Part shown: positions 45,273 to 53,777 of the stretch, in pieces
How the letters are laid out: every line of letters starts with the position of its first letter
How positions within the stretch are numbered: the first letter of the stretch is position 1
From: Deltaproteobacteria bacterium
Lineage (GTDB): Bacteria; Myxococcota_A; UBA9160; UBA6930
Assembly: GCA_016875395.1 (NCBI GenBank)
Contig: VGRF01000002.1
Location: 143,815 to 207,814, forward strand
Direction of reading: 5' to 3'
Length of the DNA: 64,000 bases
The notes under the pieces: generated by a model
What the model saw: the letters and a program-made list of their open reading frames with translations, nothing else
Database searches by the model: none
What the model was told of the DNA's origin: nothing
Position numbers and translations under genes: made by a program

Positions 45273-45842
45273 ATGACTCCGATTGCAACGTCGCGCAGCG
45301 TCACGGGAGTGCCGACCGGCACGCTCGCCGTGTGGTGGCTGCTCGCCTCCGAGATCGTGATCTTCGGCGGCGTCCTCTGCTCGTACATCATGCACCGCCT
45401 CTCCCACGACTGGTGGGCGAACGAAGCGGCGGCGACGAACGTGTGGATCGGCCTCACGAACACGTTCGTACTGCTGACTTCGAGCCTGTTCGCAGTGCTC
45501 GCGCACGCGGCGGCCGAGCGCGGCGACGGCAAGCTCGCGGCACGCCGGCTTTGGTACACGATCGGCGGCGGCGCGATGTTCCTCTGCATCAAGGCCTACG
45601 AGTGGACGATCGAGATCACCCACGGCATGACGATCTCGTCGAGCTCGTTCTGGGCGTTCTATTACACCGCGGCCGGCATCCACGCGTCGCACGTCATCGC
45701 CGGGATGATCGCGATGGCCGTCGTCGCGGTGGACGCCGCCAAGGGCAAGTACCTGCACCGGGTCGAGAACGCCGGGATCTACTGGCACTTCGTCGACCTC
45801 GTCTGGATTTTCCTCTTCCCGCTCCTCTACATCGCGAAATAG
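45273..45842 (+). CDS. coxC: Cytochrome c oxidase subunit III
   Basis: 189-residue COX3 family membrane protein with five helices. Seen: WWLLASEIVIFGGVLCSYI, FVLLTSSLFAVLAH, AYEWTIEITHG with the conserved Glu/His, GIHASHVIAGM and the last helix YWHFVDLVWIFLFPLLY. Short five-helix COX3 proteins are typical for bacterial caa3/aa3 clusters. It follows coxA by 33 bp. Confidence 0.92.
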   Translation: MTPIATSRSVTGVPTGTLAVWWLLASEIVIFGGVLCSYIMHRLSHDWWANEAAATNVWIGLTNTFVLLTSSLFAVLAHAAAERGDGKLAARRLWYTIGGGAMFLCIKAYEWTIEITHGMTISSSSFWAFYYTAAGIHASHVIAGMIAMAVVAVDAAKGKYLHRVENAGIYWHFVDLVWIFLFPLLYIAK

Positions 45843-45849
45843 GTGACGC

Positions 45850-46263
45850 ATGTCTGACCAGGCGCACGCCGATCACGACGCACACGCGGATCACGAGAAG
45901 CACTACTTCCGGGTCTGGGTGCTCCTGCTCGTGCTGCTGATCATCAGCTTCCTCGGCCCCATCGTGGGCGTCGCACTGCACGACCGTGGCGCAATCTCCA
46001 CCTCGCTGGCGCGTAACATCACGCTGCTGACCGCGTTCGGAATCGCGATCTACAAGGCTTGGCTGGTGGCGAAGAACTTCATGCACGTGACCGTTCAGCC
46101 CAAGTTCGTCATGTACATGCTCGGTACGGTGCTCGTGTTCATGCTGCTCTTCTACGCCGGCACGGCGCCCGACGTGATGGAACACGAGGGCGCGAACTGG
46201 GTGAAACCGAGCCCGCACGGTGTGATTCCCGAGCGAGCGCTGAACCCCGAAGCGCACCACTAG
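45850..46263 (+). CDS. Cytochrome c oxidase subunit IV (prokaryotic, CtaF-like)
   Basis: 137 residues with a His/Asp-rich N-terminus (HADHDAHADHEKHYF) and three helices, of which RNITLLTAFGIAIYKAWLVAKNFMH matches the COX4_pro pattern (KA-x-x-V-x-x-x-FMH). This small subunit stabilises the CuB region in Gram-positive and some proteobacterial oxidases. It starts 7 bp after coxC. Confidence 0.85.
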   Translation: MSDQAHADHDAHADHEKHYFRVWVLLLVLLIISFLGPIVGVALHDRGAISTSLARNITLLTAFGIAIYKAWLVAKNFMHVTVQPKFVMYMLGTVLVFMLLFYAGTAPDVMEHEGANWVKPSPHGVIPERALNPEAHH

Positions 46264-46299
46264 GCGCGCATCGGCCTTCTCCCCCGGGAGGCCCACAAC

Positions 46300-46899
46300 A
46301 TGCAGAGCCGTACCGGTACCGGCGTCCCGCTGCGCGTCATCACCGAGACGCGGCCGCAGCCCGCGATTCCGAGCGCCGTGCTCGGCATGGGCATGTTCGT
46401 CTTCAGCGAGGCGATGCTGTTCGCGGGCCTGATCAGCGCGTTTTCGATCGCGCGCGCGGGTTCGCTGCTCGGCTGGCCGCCGCCGGGGCAGCCGCGGCTT
46501 CCTGCGGAGGAGACCGCGATCAACACCGCGGCGCTGCTCGCGTCGGGCATCGTGCTCTGGTTCGCGGGCCGCGCGCATCGCAAGGAACAGCGCAGCGCGG
46601 CCAAGCCGATGCTCGCGGCGCTCGCGCTCGCCTCCTTCTTCGTGCTGTTCCAAGGCTTCGAGTGGGCGCAGCTGCTCTCGCAGGGGCTGCGCATGACGTC
46701 GAGCCAGCACGGGGCGTTCTTCTACCTCGTCATCGGCATCCACGCGCTGCACTGCGTCGCTGCGATCCTCTCGCTCGGCTGGGCCTACCGCCGCCTCCGC
46801 ACGGGCGTGCTCGCCGTGAGCACCTTCCAGGCCGTGCGCGTGTTCTGGTACTTCGTGGTCGGCCTCTGGCCGCTGCTCTATTGGCAGGTTTACTTCTAG
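46300..46899 (+). CDS. Second COX3-family membrane protein
   Basis: 199-residue protein of the cytochrome oxidase subunit III family with five helices: GMGMFVFSEAMLFAGLISAF, TAALLASGIVLWFAG, FQGFEWAQLL (conserved Glu), YLVIGIHALHCVAAI and FWYFVVGLWPLLYWQVY. It is clearly homologous to, but distinct from, coxC three genes upstream. Two COX3 proteins in one cluster also occur in some nitric-oxide-reductase and caa3-like operons. Its partner is unknown. Confidence 0.85.
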   Translation: MQSRTGTGVPLRVITETRPQPAIPSAVLGMGMFVFSEAMLFAGLISAFSIARAGSLLGWPPPGQPRLPAEETAINTAALLASGIVLWFAGRAHRKEQRSAAKPMLAALALASFFVLFQGFEWAQLLSQGLRMTSSQHGAFFYLVIGIHALHCVAAILSLGWAYRRLRTGVLAVSTFQAVRVFWYFVVGLWPLLYWQVYF

Positions 46900-46901
46900 C
46901 C

Positions 46902-47111
46902 ATGCGCAAGCTTCTCACCGCCGCCGCGCTCATCACGCTGCCCGCGCAGCAAGCGCTGGCCTGCGCCGTGTGCTTCTCCGGCCGCGACGAGAGCCGCATC
47001 GCATACCTGATCACCACGCTCGTGATGACTGCGATGCCGCTCATCGCGCTGGGCGCTGGCATCTGGTGGGTGGTGCGCAAGGCGAACGCGCCGAGCGACG
47101 CCCCCAAATAG
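46902..47111 (+). CDS. 69-residue membrane protein with CAVCFSG motif
   Basis: Short gene starting 2 bp after the COX3-like stop. A cleavable or anchoring N-terminal helix (LLTAAALITLPAQQALA) is followed by CAVCFSGRDESR and a second helix (TLVMTAMPLIALGAGIWWV). The Cys pair C-x-x-C could bind copper or heme, or be a redox centre. Small proteins with ACAVCFG-like motifs recur at the ends of cox clusters in proteobacteria. A cofactor-delivery role is only suggested. Confidence 0.7.
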   Translation: MRKLLTAAALITLPAQQALACAVCFSGRDESRIAYLITTLVMTAMPLIALGAGIWWVVRKANAPSDAPK

Positions 47112-47112
47112 A

Positions 47113-47159
47113 GACGCCGGCGGGCGTGAGCCGCGCCGGCGCACCTCCGAGTCGGCGTC
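47113..47159. terminator. Nested hairpin between convergent cox cluster and ydbL
   Basis: An inner stem GCCGGCG (47116-47122)/CGCCGGC (47134-47140) and an alternative outer stem GACGCCG (47113-47119)/CGGCGTC (47153-47159) fill the 49-bp convergent gap. A bidirectional terminator is the natural reading, though no U-tract follows on either strand. Confidence 0.4.
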
Positions 47160-47160
47160 G

Positions 47161-47493
47161 CTACGGCTTCTTGGTCCAGCCGCCTCCGTTGTCGACGTAC
47201 TGCCCCGATGCGGCCCCGGCGACGAGCTTCTGTCCGGCGAGCATCGCGACCGCCTCGACCGGCGCGCCGTTGCGCTTCGCGATCTCCTCGTAGTGTGCGC
47301 GACGCTTCGCATTCACGTCGGCGACGAGCGCCTTCACTTCCTTCGAGGGTTCGTCCTTCACCGCGGCGACGTAGCCGTCCGCGCGCTCGCCGATGGCGCC
47401 CTTCGCGCGCGCCTCGTCGAGGTCGAGCGCGAGCACGGGCAGCGCGATCGCGAGAAAGAGCGCGACGAGCGAGAACTTCTTCTTCGTGGTCAT
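47161..47493 (-). CDS. ydbL: YdbL-family (DUF1318) periplasmic protein
   Basis: 110-residue exported protein: a signal peptide (LVALFLAIALPVLA) and the DUF1318 core LDLDEARAKGAIGERADGYVA and KRRAHYEEIAKRNG. In E. coli YdbL partners YdbH and the lipoprotein YnbE in an AsmA-type bridge for phospholipid transport between membranes. GGAGG precedes the ATG. Last of the three-gene ydbH-ynbE-ydbL run. Confidence 0.88.
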   Translation of the reverse strand: MTTKKKFSLVALFLAIALPVLALDLDEARAKGAIGERADGYVAAVKDEPSKEVKALVADVNAKRRAHYEEIAKRNGAPVEAVAMLAGQKLVAGAASGQYVDNGGGWTKKP

Positions 47494-47532
47494 GTCAGCC
47501 TCCGAGCGTGAGCGAATTCCGGGAGCGTTTCG

Positions 47533-47715
47533 TCAGAAGATGCCCGGCTCCGCCTTGAACAGGTCATCGAGCTCCTTGTCCACCTTGATGCGGATCTCGT
47601 GCTCGATCTTGATGTTCAGGTTGATCGTGATCGGCTCCTCGGCCCTCACGTTCACGTTGTGCGTGCAGCCCGCGAGCAGTGCGGCGAGGGCGGCGACGAC
47701 GATCGCTCGTTTCAT
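47533..47715 (-). CDS. ynbE: YnbE-family outer-membrane lipoprotein
   Basis: 60-residue lipoprotein with lipobox LLAGC (cysteine at 17) and the YnbE core NLNIKIEHEIRIKVDKELDDLF. YnbE caps the outer-membrane end of the YdbH bridge by beta-augmentation. GGAGAAGCA lies just before the ATG. The natural 3' end of the upstream ydbH would overlap this ATG (ATGA) if a frameshift there is corrected. Confidence 0.88.
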   Translation of the reverse strand: MKRAIVVAALAALLAGCTHNVNVRAEEPITINLNIKIEHEIRIKVDKELDDLFKAEPGIF

Positions 47716-47794
47716 TGCTTCTCCGTTGCGAGCGCTTTGAGCGCTTCGAGAACCGATTCCGGCGCCGTCGTCCCGGTCAGCTCAGCGGTTTGCA

Positions 47795-50008
47795 TCATCG
47801 CCTGCAGCAGACTTGCCGGAGATCGACGTTCACGTTGAGTACGACGGGGCGGCCCTTCTGATAATTCGGGTTGCGCCCCTTCACTTGAATCTTGACGTCG
47901 AGCCTATCGGCCGCGTCGCCGTTCAGCGTGAGCGTGAGCTCGTCGTAGTGAAGGTCCGCCAGCGCCCCGAGCACGGGCGAGATCGCGGGCTGCTTCTTCA
48001 CGAGCGCATCGGCGCCGGCCCCGGACGTGAATCGCACGACGCCGTCGCCCGTCGCACGCAGCACGCCGTTCTCGATGCGCGTGTGCTCGCCGGCGACGCG
48101 CACCGGGATCACGCCTTCGAGGATGCCCGTGCCGCCGAGGCCCTCGAAGTCGAGCGCCTCGAGCATTTTCTCGAGCTGCACGCCGCTCGCGCGCAGCTCG
48201 GCGCGCTGTTCCTCGGCCTGGAGGTCGATCTCGCCCTCGAGCGTGAGCTTGCCTCCCGCGAGCTCCCACTCGCCGCGCTCGATGCGCAGAATCCCGTCGC
48301 GGCGCAGCTCGAAGCGCACGGTGCCGGCAGCGAGTGGAACGCCGACATCGGCGCCGCTCATGAACAGCAGCTGGCCCGGCGGCGTCACGAGCGGATCGGG
48401 CTCGGTCACCGAGATCACGCCCATCAGGCCGCGCAGCGTGCCGTGCACCGTGCGCAGATCGAGGCCGTTCAGGGCGACCAGCGCGCTCGCGCCGAGCGTG
48501 TCGTTCTCGTAGGAGGCGAGCGCTTCGCCGCCCAGCTTGCCCGCCGCGCCTGTAATGACTCCGGCGAGGAACGGAAACACGCGCTGTAGCTGGCGCGTCT
48601 TCGGCGCGACGTCCGTCTCGGCGAGGACGATGCGCAGCTCGAGCCGCTCGCGTGCGGGCTCGAGCGCGCCGCTCCAATCGAACGTGAAGCCGTCGCCGGG
48701 CGTGAGCGCCTTGCCGCGAATCGCGAGTCGATCGAGCGGGCCCGCGACGCTGGCCTCGACGCGCAGTGGCGCGATCAGCGCGGGCTGCGACAGCTCCACG
48801 AGCTTCGCGACGGCGATGCCGGCGCTCAGCTCTTCCGCGGCCCAGCGCGCGTCCACCCTCACGCCATCGAGCCGCGCGAGCTCGGGTGCGAGCGCGCGCG
48901 GCGCCTCGACGTGCGCGGTGAGCGCGCCGCCCGCGGCAAGCTGCGCCTTCACGTGCGCCTCGGGCGCCCGTAACCGCTCGCCCAGCGCGATCTCGCGCAG
49001 CGCGAGGTCTGCCTCCGCACTCGACGCGTCCGCCGCAAAGCGCGCGTTCACCTCCGCACTCGCGACGCGCGCGAGGCCGGGCAGCTCGATCTCGCGCGCG
49101 GATGCCGTCGCTTCGCCCGAGTCTCCCGCGAGACGCGCCTTCACGCTGGCCTCGCCCGCGCGCAGCGTGTCGTCCCACGCGAGGCCGTTCATGGCGAGCG
49201 TCGCCTCGCCCGCGATCACGCCCGCCGCATCGCGCGTGCCGGCGCCTTCCACCGCGATCGGCTCGCTCGCGCTCACGCCCGTCGACTCCGCGGGCATCAC
49301 GCTCCCTGAGAACTCGACGCGCAGCTCGGCGAGCGTCCCCATCGCGCGCACGAGGCCGTCCGCGCGCCCCCACGGCGTCACGCCGCCGAGGGCGCCGGCC
49401 GCGGCGATCTCCTCCGATGCGAGCCCGTACGTCGCGCCGCCGCCGAAGTCGATCGCGCCCTGCGGCGACTCGCCGTGCAGCGTGAGCGTCGCGCGCACGG
49501 TGTCGCCTTCCGGCTGCGCGCTGCCGTCCGCGCGAACGCGGAGCGTCCCTTGCGGCGACTCGATCACCGCCTCCGCGTCCTCGAGCTGCGCTTCGAGGAA
49601 CGGCAGCGCGAGCGGCTCGTCGCCGGCGCTCTCGGGCAGCGATGCGATGAGCGTGTCGATCGCGCCCAGCTGCACGCCCTTCGCGTCGATGCGCGCGCGC
49701 AGGCGCACGCCGCGCAGCGTGATCGAGTCGACGCGGCCGGCGCGAATGCCCTCGCGCGACCACGCGAGCGCAGCGTGCTCTAGCGCGAGATCGGGCGCCG
49801 CACCCAGCCTCACGCCAGCGATCTCCGCCCCGCGCAGATCGAGGCGCTCGACGCGCAGCTGCGCGGGCACCCCGCGCGCCGCGAGCTCGCGCAGCGCGAG
49901 CCACTCGGCCAGCGCGCAGCGTTGCCACCAGGCGAGCGCGACGCAGATCGCAGCTGCTCCCAACAAGCCGAGCGCCGAGAACGCGGCGATGCGTGCGCCG
50001 CGCTTCAC
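47795..50008 (-). CDS. ydbH: YdbH-family AsmA-like intermembrane transport protein (probable 3' frameshift)
   Basis: 737-residue AsmA-like bridge protein with an N-terminal membrane anchor (AAFSALGLLGAAAICVALAWW), many short beta-strand repeats and the C-terminal YdbH signature NGDAADRLDVKIQVKGRNPNYQKGRPVVLNVNVDL. The encoded end LRQVCCRR looks wrong: one extra base at about 47817-47821 would restore PASLLQAMMQTAEL and a 35-residue tail ending at 47712, overlapping ynbE by ATGA. It starts 7 bp after leuS. The complex presumably carries phospholipids across the periplasm. Confidence 0.85.
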   Translation of the reverse strand: MKRGARIAAFSALGLLGAAAICVALAWWQRCALAEWLALRELAARGVPAQLRVERLDLRGAEIAGVRLGAAPDLALEHAALAWSREGIRAGRVDSITLRGVRLRARIDAKGVQLGAIDTLIASLPESAGDEPLALPFLEAQLEDAEAVIESPQGTLRVRADGSAQPEGDTVRATLTLHGESPQGAIDFGGGATYGLASEEIAAAGALGGVTPWGRADGLVRAMGTLAELRVEFSGSVMPAESTGVSASEPIAVEGAGTRDAAGVIAGEATLAMNGLAWDDTLRAGEASVKARLAGDSGEATASAREIELPGLARVASAEVNARFAADASSAEADLALREIALGERLRAPEAHVKAQLAAGGALTAHVEAPRALAPELARLDGVRVDARWAAEELSAGIAVAKLVELSQPALIAPLRVEASVAGPLDRLAIRGKALTPGDGFTFDWSGALEPARERLELRIVLAETDVAPKTRQLQRVFPFLAGVITGAAGKLGGEALASYENDTLGASALVALNGLDLRTVHGTLRGLMGVISVTEPDPLVTPPGQLLFMSGADVGVPLAAGTVRFELRRDGILRIERGEWELAGGKLTLEGEIDLQAEEQRAELRASGVQLEKMLEALDFEGLGGTGILEGVIPVRVAGEHTRIENGVLRATGDGVVRFTSGAGADALVKKQPAISPVLGALADLHYDELTLTLNGDAADRLDVKIQVKGRNPNYQKGRPVVLNVNVDLRQVCCRR

Positions 50009-50015
50009 GCGAGCT

Positions 50016-52652
50016 TCACCCGACCACGTTCACGAGCCGGCCGGGAATCACGATCACCTTCTTCGGCGCGCGCCCAGCGAGATGTCTCGCGACGTTCGGC
50101 GCCGCGAGCGCTGCTGCGCGAATCGCGTCCTCGCTCGCGCCCGCCGCCACCTCGATCGTGTCGCGCAGCTTCCCGTTCACCTGCACCGGCAGTTGCACCG
50201 TGTCGGCCACGAGCAGCGCCGCATCTGCGACCGGCCACGCTTCGAGGACGACTTCGCGCCCGTGCCCGAGGCGCGCCCATAGCTCGTCGGCGAGATGCGG
50301 CGCGAACGGCGAGAGCATGCGCAGGAACGCCTCGCCCGCCTCGCGCGGCAGCGGCGCGTCCTTCGCGATATCGCGCGCCCACACCATCAGCTTCGCGATC
50401 GCGGTGTTGGGCTGCACCGCGTCCATGTCTTCCGTGACGCCGGCGATCGTCTGAGCTGTCAGGCGCGCCTGCTCGGGCGTGCCCATGCCCGGCGCGAGCG
50501 TGCGCGTGGGCTCGCCCGCGGCGTCCTCGTCGACGAACAGGCGGTAGCTGCGCTGCAAGAAGCGCAGGCAGCCAGGAATGCCGTCGGTCGACCACGGCGC
50601 GCCTTTTTCGAGCGGTCCCATGAACAGCTCGTAGAGCCGCATCGAGTCCGCGCCGAACTCGGCGATCACTTCGTCGGGCGAGACGGTGTTGCCGCGGCTC
50701 TTCGCCATGCGCTCGATCACTTCCTCGAGCGGCAGGTCGTCGATCGTCGGGTGAAGCGGCGTGCCGTCCGGCGCGCGCCGAATCTGCTGGAGCTTCACCC
50801 AGCGCGCCTTCACCTCTTGCCCCGTCGCGACGGCGGTGGCTCGCTCACCCTCGAGGCGCACTGCCGAAGCGGGGAACACGCGCGGCTTCACGCTCGCGTC
50901 GTCGCTCAGATTGTCGTCGTAGTAGCGATAGCTGTATCCGAGGATCTGCCCGGGATTGAGCAGCTTCGCGAACGGCTCTTTCGTGTGAACGAGACCGCAG
51001 TCGTAGAGCACCTTGTGCCAGAAGCGCGAGTAGAGCAGGTGGAGCACCGCGTGCTCCGCGCCGCCGACGTAGAGGTCGACCGGCAGCCAGTAGCGCTCGG
51101 CTTCCTGCGACCACGCTGCCGAGTTGTTACGGGGGTCGGCGAAGCGCAGGTAGTACCAACAGCTGCCCGCCCATTGCGGCATCGTGTTCGAATCGCGGCG
51201 AGCGCGCTTTCCGGTGGCGGGGTCGGTCGTCTCGATCCACGCCTTTGCACGCGAGAGCGGCGTCTCGAACTCGCCCGTCGGCCGGAAGTCGTCGAGGTCG
51301 GGCAGCATCACGGGCAGGTCGGACTCGGGCACGAGCTTGGTCGTGCCGTCCTCGAGATGAATCACCGGGAACGGCTCGCCCCAGTAGCGCTGCCGGCTGA
51401 ACAGCCAGTCGCGCAGCTTGTACGAGACCGTGCCCTCGCCGAGCCCGCGCTCTTGCAGCCACGCCGTGATCTTCTTCTTCGCGTCCGCGGTAGCGAGGCC
51501 GTCGAGCAGCCCCGAGCTCACCGCGACGCCGTCTTCCACGAACGGAGCGCGCTGCACGTCACCGCCGCGCACCACCTCCACGATCGGCAGAGAGAACCTC
51601 TTCGCGAACGCCCAATCGCGCTCGTCGTGGCCTGGCACCGCCATGATCGCGCCCGTGCCGTACGTCGCGAGCACGTAGTCCGCGATCCACACGGGAATGC
51701 GCGCGTCGTTCACGGGGTTCGTGGCGTACGCGCCGGTGAACACGCCCGTCTTCTCGTCCGCGTCCGCCATGCGCGAGCGCTCGCTCTTGCGCGCGGCCTC
51801 CGCGACGTACGCGTCGACCGCGCCGCGCTGAGCCGGCGTCGTGATCGCCGCAACGAGCGGATGCTCGGGCGCGAGCACCATGTAGGTCGCGCCGAACAGC
51901 GTGTCGGGGCGCGTCGTGAACACCTCGATCGACTGCTTCGAGTGGTCCGGCAGCGTGAAGCGCACGCGCGCGCCCTCGGAGCGCCCGATCCAGTCGCGCT
52001 GCATTTTCTTGATGTGCTCGGGCCAATCGAGCTCGTCGAGATCGCTGAGCAGCCGCTCGGCGTAGCTCGTGATGCGCAGCATCCACTGACGCATCGGCAT
52101 GCGCACGACGGGGTGCCCGCCGCGTTCGCTCTTGCCGTCGATGACTTCTTCGTTGGCGAGCACGGTCCCCAATGCCGGGCACCAGTTCACCGGCACCTCA
52201 GCGAGGTACGCGAGGCCGCGCTCGTACAGCTTCGAGAAGATCCACTGCGTCCAGCGGTAGTAGCCGGGATCGGTCGTGTCGATCTCGCGGCTCCAGTCAT
52301 ACGAGAGGCCGAGCGACGCGAGCTGACGCTTGTAGTTCTCCGTGTTGCGCTTCGTGGTCGCGGCCGGATGGGTGCCGGTGTTGATCGCGTGCTGCTCGGC
52401 GGGAAGCCCGAACGCGTCCCAGCCCATCGGGTGCAGCACGTTGAAGCCGCGCATGCGCTTGTACCGCGAGATCGCGTCGGTCGAGATGTATCCCTTGGGA
52501 TGCCCGACGTGGAGCCCTTCGCCCGACGGGTACGGGAACATGTCGAGCACGTAGTACTTGGGCTTCGCGAGGTCGATCTCGACCTTGTAGGTGCCGCGCT
52601 CGGTCCAAAGGCGTTGCCAACGAGATTCGATCGATTTCGGGTCGTACGGCAT
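50016..52652 (-). CDS. leuS: Leucyl-tRNA synthetase
   Basis: Class I aminoacyl-tRNA synthetase, 878 residues, normal length. HIGH box HVGHPKGY near residue 48, the editing domain with TTRPDTLFGATYMVLAPEH around 245-265, KMSKS variant MAKSRGNTVSPDE (about 650), and a C-terminal anticodon-binding region. The ATG at 52652 begins MPYDPKSIESRWQRLW as in typical LeuRS. First gene of the leuS-ydbH-ynbE-ydbL run. Confidence 0.97.
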   Translation of the reverse strand: MPYDPKSIESRWQRLWTERGTYKVEIDLAKPKYYVLDMFPYPSGEGLHVGHPKGYISTDAISRYKRMRGFNVLHPMGWDAFGLPAEQHAINTGTHPAATTKRNTENYKRQLASLGLSYDWSREIDTTDPGYYRWTQWIFSKLYERGLAYLAEVPVNWCPALGTVLANEEVIDGKSERGGHPVVRMPMRQWMLRITSYAERLLSDLDELDWPEHIKKMQRDWIGRSEGARVRFTLPDHSKQSIEVFTTRPDTLFGATYMVLAPEHPLVAAITTPAQRGAVDAYVAEAARKSERSRMADADEKTGVFTGAYATNPVNDARIPVWIADYVLATYGTGAIMAVPGHDERDWAFAKRFSLPIVEVVRGGDVQRAPFVEDGVAVSSGLLDGLATADAKKKITAWLQERGLGEGTVSYKLRDWLFSRQRYWGEPFPVIHLEDGTTKLVPESDLPVMLPDLDDFRPTGEFETPLSRAKAWIETTDPATGKRARRDSNTMPQWAGSCWYYLRFADPRNNSAAWSQEAERYWLPVDLYVGGAEHAVLHLLYSRFWHKVLYDCGLVHTKEPFAKLLNPGQILGYSYRYYDDNLSDDASVKPRVFPASAVRLEGERATAVATGQEVKARWVKLQQIRRAPDGTPLHPTIDDLPLEEVIERMAKSRGNTVSPDEVIAEFGADSMRLYELFMGPLEKGAPWSTDGIPGCLRFLQRSYRLFVDEDAAGEPTRTLAPGMGTPEQARLTAQTIAGVTEDMDAVQPNTAIAKLMVWARDIAKDAPLPREAGEAFLRMLSPFAPHLADELWARLGHGREVVLEAWPVADAALLVADTVQLPVQVNGKLRDTIEVAAGASEDAIRAAALAAPNVARHLAGRAPKKVIVIPGRLVNVVG

Positions 52653-52710
52653 CGACCGAAGTTGACTGCCGAGAAATGCAGCGTCAACGCGACGCGGCTA
52701 ACAAGTCGTG

Positions 52711-53529
52711 ATGGCGCAGGCGAACGATCAGATCGAGATCTTCCTGCTCTCGGACGGCACGGGCGAGACCGGAACGCACGCGGTGCGCGCCGCGGCGACG
52801 CAGTTCCAGCGCCGCTTCCGCCTGCGCACCTTCGCCGAGACGCGCCACGACTCGCAGGTGCGCCGCATCATGGAGCGCGCGAAGGAAGCGGGCGCGCTGG
52901 TGGTGTTCACGCTCGTGAACGATCGCCTCAAGGAAACGGTTCGGGCGATCGCGCTCGAGATGGGCGTGCCGGCGGTCGACCTGCTCGGGCCGCTGATCAA
53001 CGCGATGTCGCATCACTACGCGCTCTCGCCGCAGCATCTGGTGGGCGTGCTGCACGGCTTCGGGGACGAGTACTTCCGCCGCGTCGAAGCCGTGGAGTTC
53101 GCAGTGCGCCACGACGACGGCGCGAACCTGCACACGCTGCACCAGGCCGACATCGTGCTCGCGGGGGTATCGCGCACCTCGAAGACGCCGCTCTCGATGT
53201 ACCTCGCCCAGCGCGGCTACAAGACCGGCAACGTGCCGATCGTCCCGGGGATCGAGCCGCCACGCGAGCTGCTCGAGATGGATTCGCGCAAGGTGATCGG
53301 GCTGATCATCGAGCCGAACCCGCTGCTCGAGATTCGCAAGGCGCGCATCCGCCAGATCGGCGCGTCGCCGTACACGACCTACGCCGAGCCCGAAGCGGTG
53401 GCCGAGGAGCTGCAGCGGGCGCGGCGGCTCTTCAACTCGCGGCAGTGGCGCAGCGTGAACACGACGGGCAAAGCGATCGAAGAGAACGCCGCGCGGATTC
53501 TCGAGTTGATGTATGGGAGCGCGGCCTGA
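52711..53529 (+). CDS. ppsR: Pyruvate, phosphate dikinase / PEP synthetase regulatory protein
   Basis: Bifunctional serine/threonine kinase-phosphorylase (DUF299) that inactivates and reactivates PPDK or PEP synthetase with ADP and Pi. The 272-residue protein has the family beginning IEIFLLSDGTGETG, the P-loop-like GVSRTSKTPLSMYLA (about 152-166) and PIVPGIEPPREL. The ATG at 52711 follows a GTG at 52708. It is divergent from leuS with 58 bp between starts. No ppdK or ppsA lies in the window. Confidence 0.93.
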   Translation: MAQANDQIEIFLLSDGTGETGTHAVRAAATQFQRRFRLRTFAETRHDSQVRRIMERAKEAGALVVFTLVNDRLKETVRAIALEMGVPAVDLLGPLINAMSHHYALSPQHLVGVLHGFGDEYFRRVEAVEFAVRHDDGANLHTLHQADIVLAGVSRTSKTPLSMYLAQRGYKTGNVPIVPGIEPPRELLEMDSRKVIGLIIEPNPLLEIRKARIRQIGASPYTTYAEPEAVAEELQRARRLFNSRQWRSVNTTGKAIEENAARILELMYGSAA

Positions 53530-53534
53530 GGGAG

Positions 53535-53684
53535 ATCTCGGTGACCGCGAGCGCGGGGCGGGCGGCCCGCTGCGCCGGATGGCTCGCCCGGCCGGCTGCA
53601 ACGCTCGATCCCGACAAGTAGGGCCGGGCTGCGCTTGATTTCGGCTCCGCCGGCCCGCCCGCCGCGCCCGCTCGACACCGAGAT
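53535..53684. repeat. Long imperfect inverted repeat downstream of ppsR
   Basis: Arm 1 (53535-53569), starting ATCTCGGTGACCGCGAG, and arm 2 (53651-53684), ending CTCGACACCGAGAT, pair over about 35 bp with few mismatches around an 80-bp loop that itself contains CCGGCCGGC and GGGCCGGGC. This fills most of the 248-bp gap before the dehydrogenase gene. It could be a large terminator, a structured RNA or a MITE-like relic; no ORF or target-site duplication supports the latter. Confidence 0.55.
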
Positions 53685-53777
53685 TCGCGTCGCGGACCGG
53701 TTGCCGCTCGGGCAGCTCTGTGAGAATCCCGCTTGCTGGGGAGGGAAGAGGGAGATGGGAAACGGAGGCGTGCGGGG

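Noticed and set aside
53535..53684. Insertion sequence with terminal inverted repeats
   Set aside because: Too small for a transposase and no target-site duplication was found; kept only as an inverted repeat.
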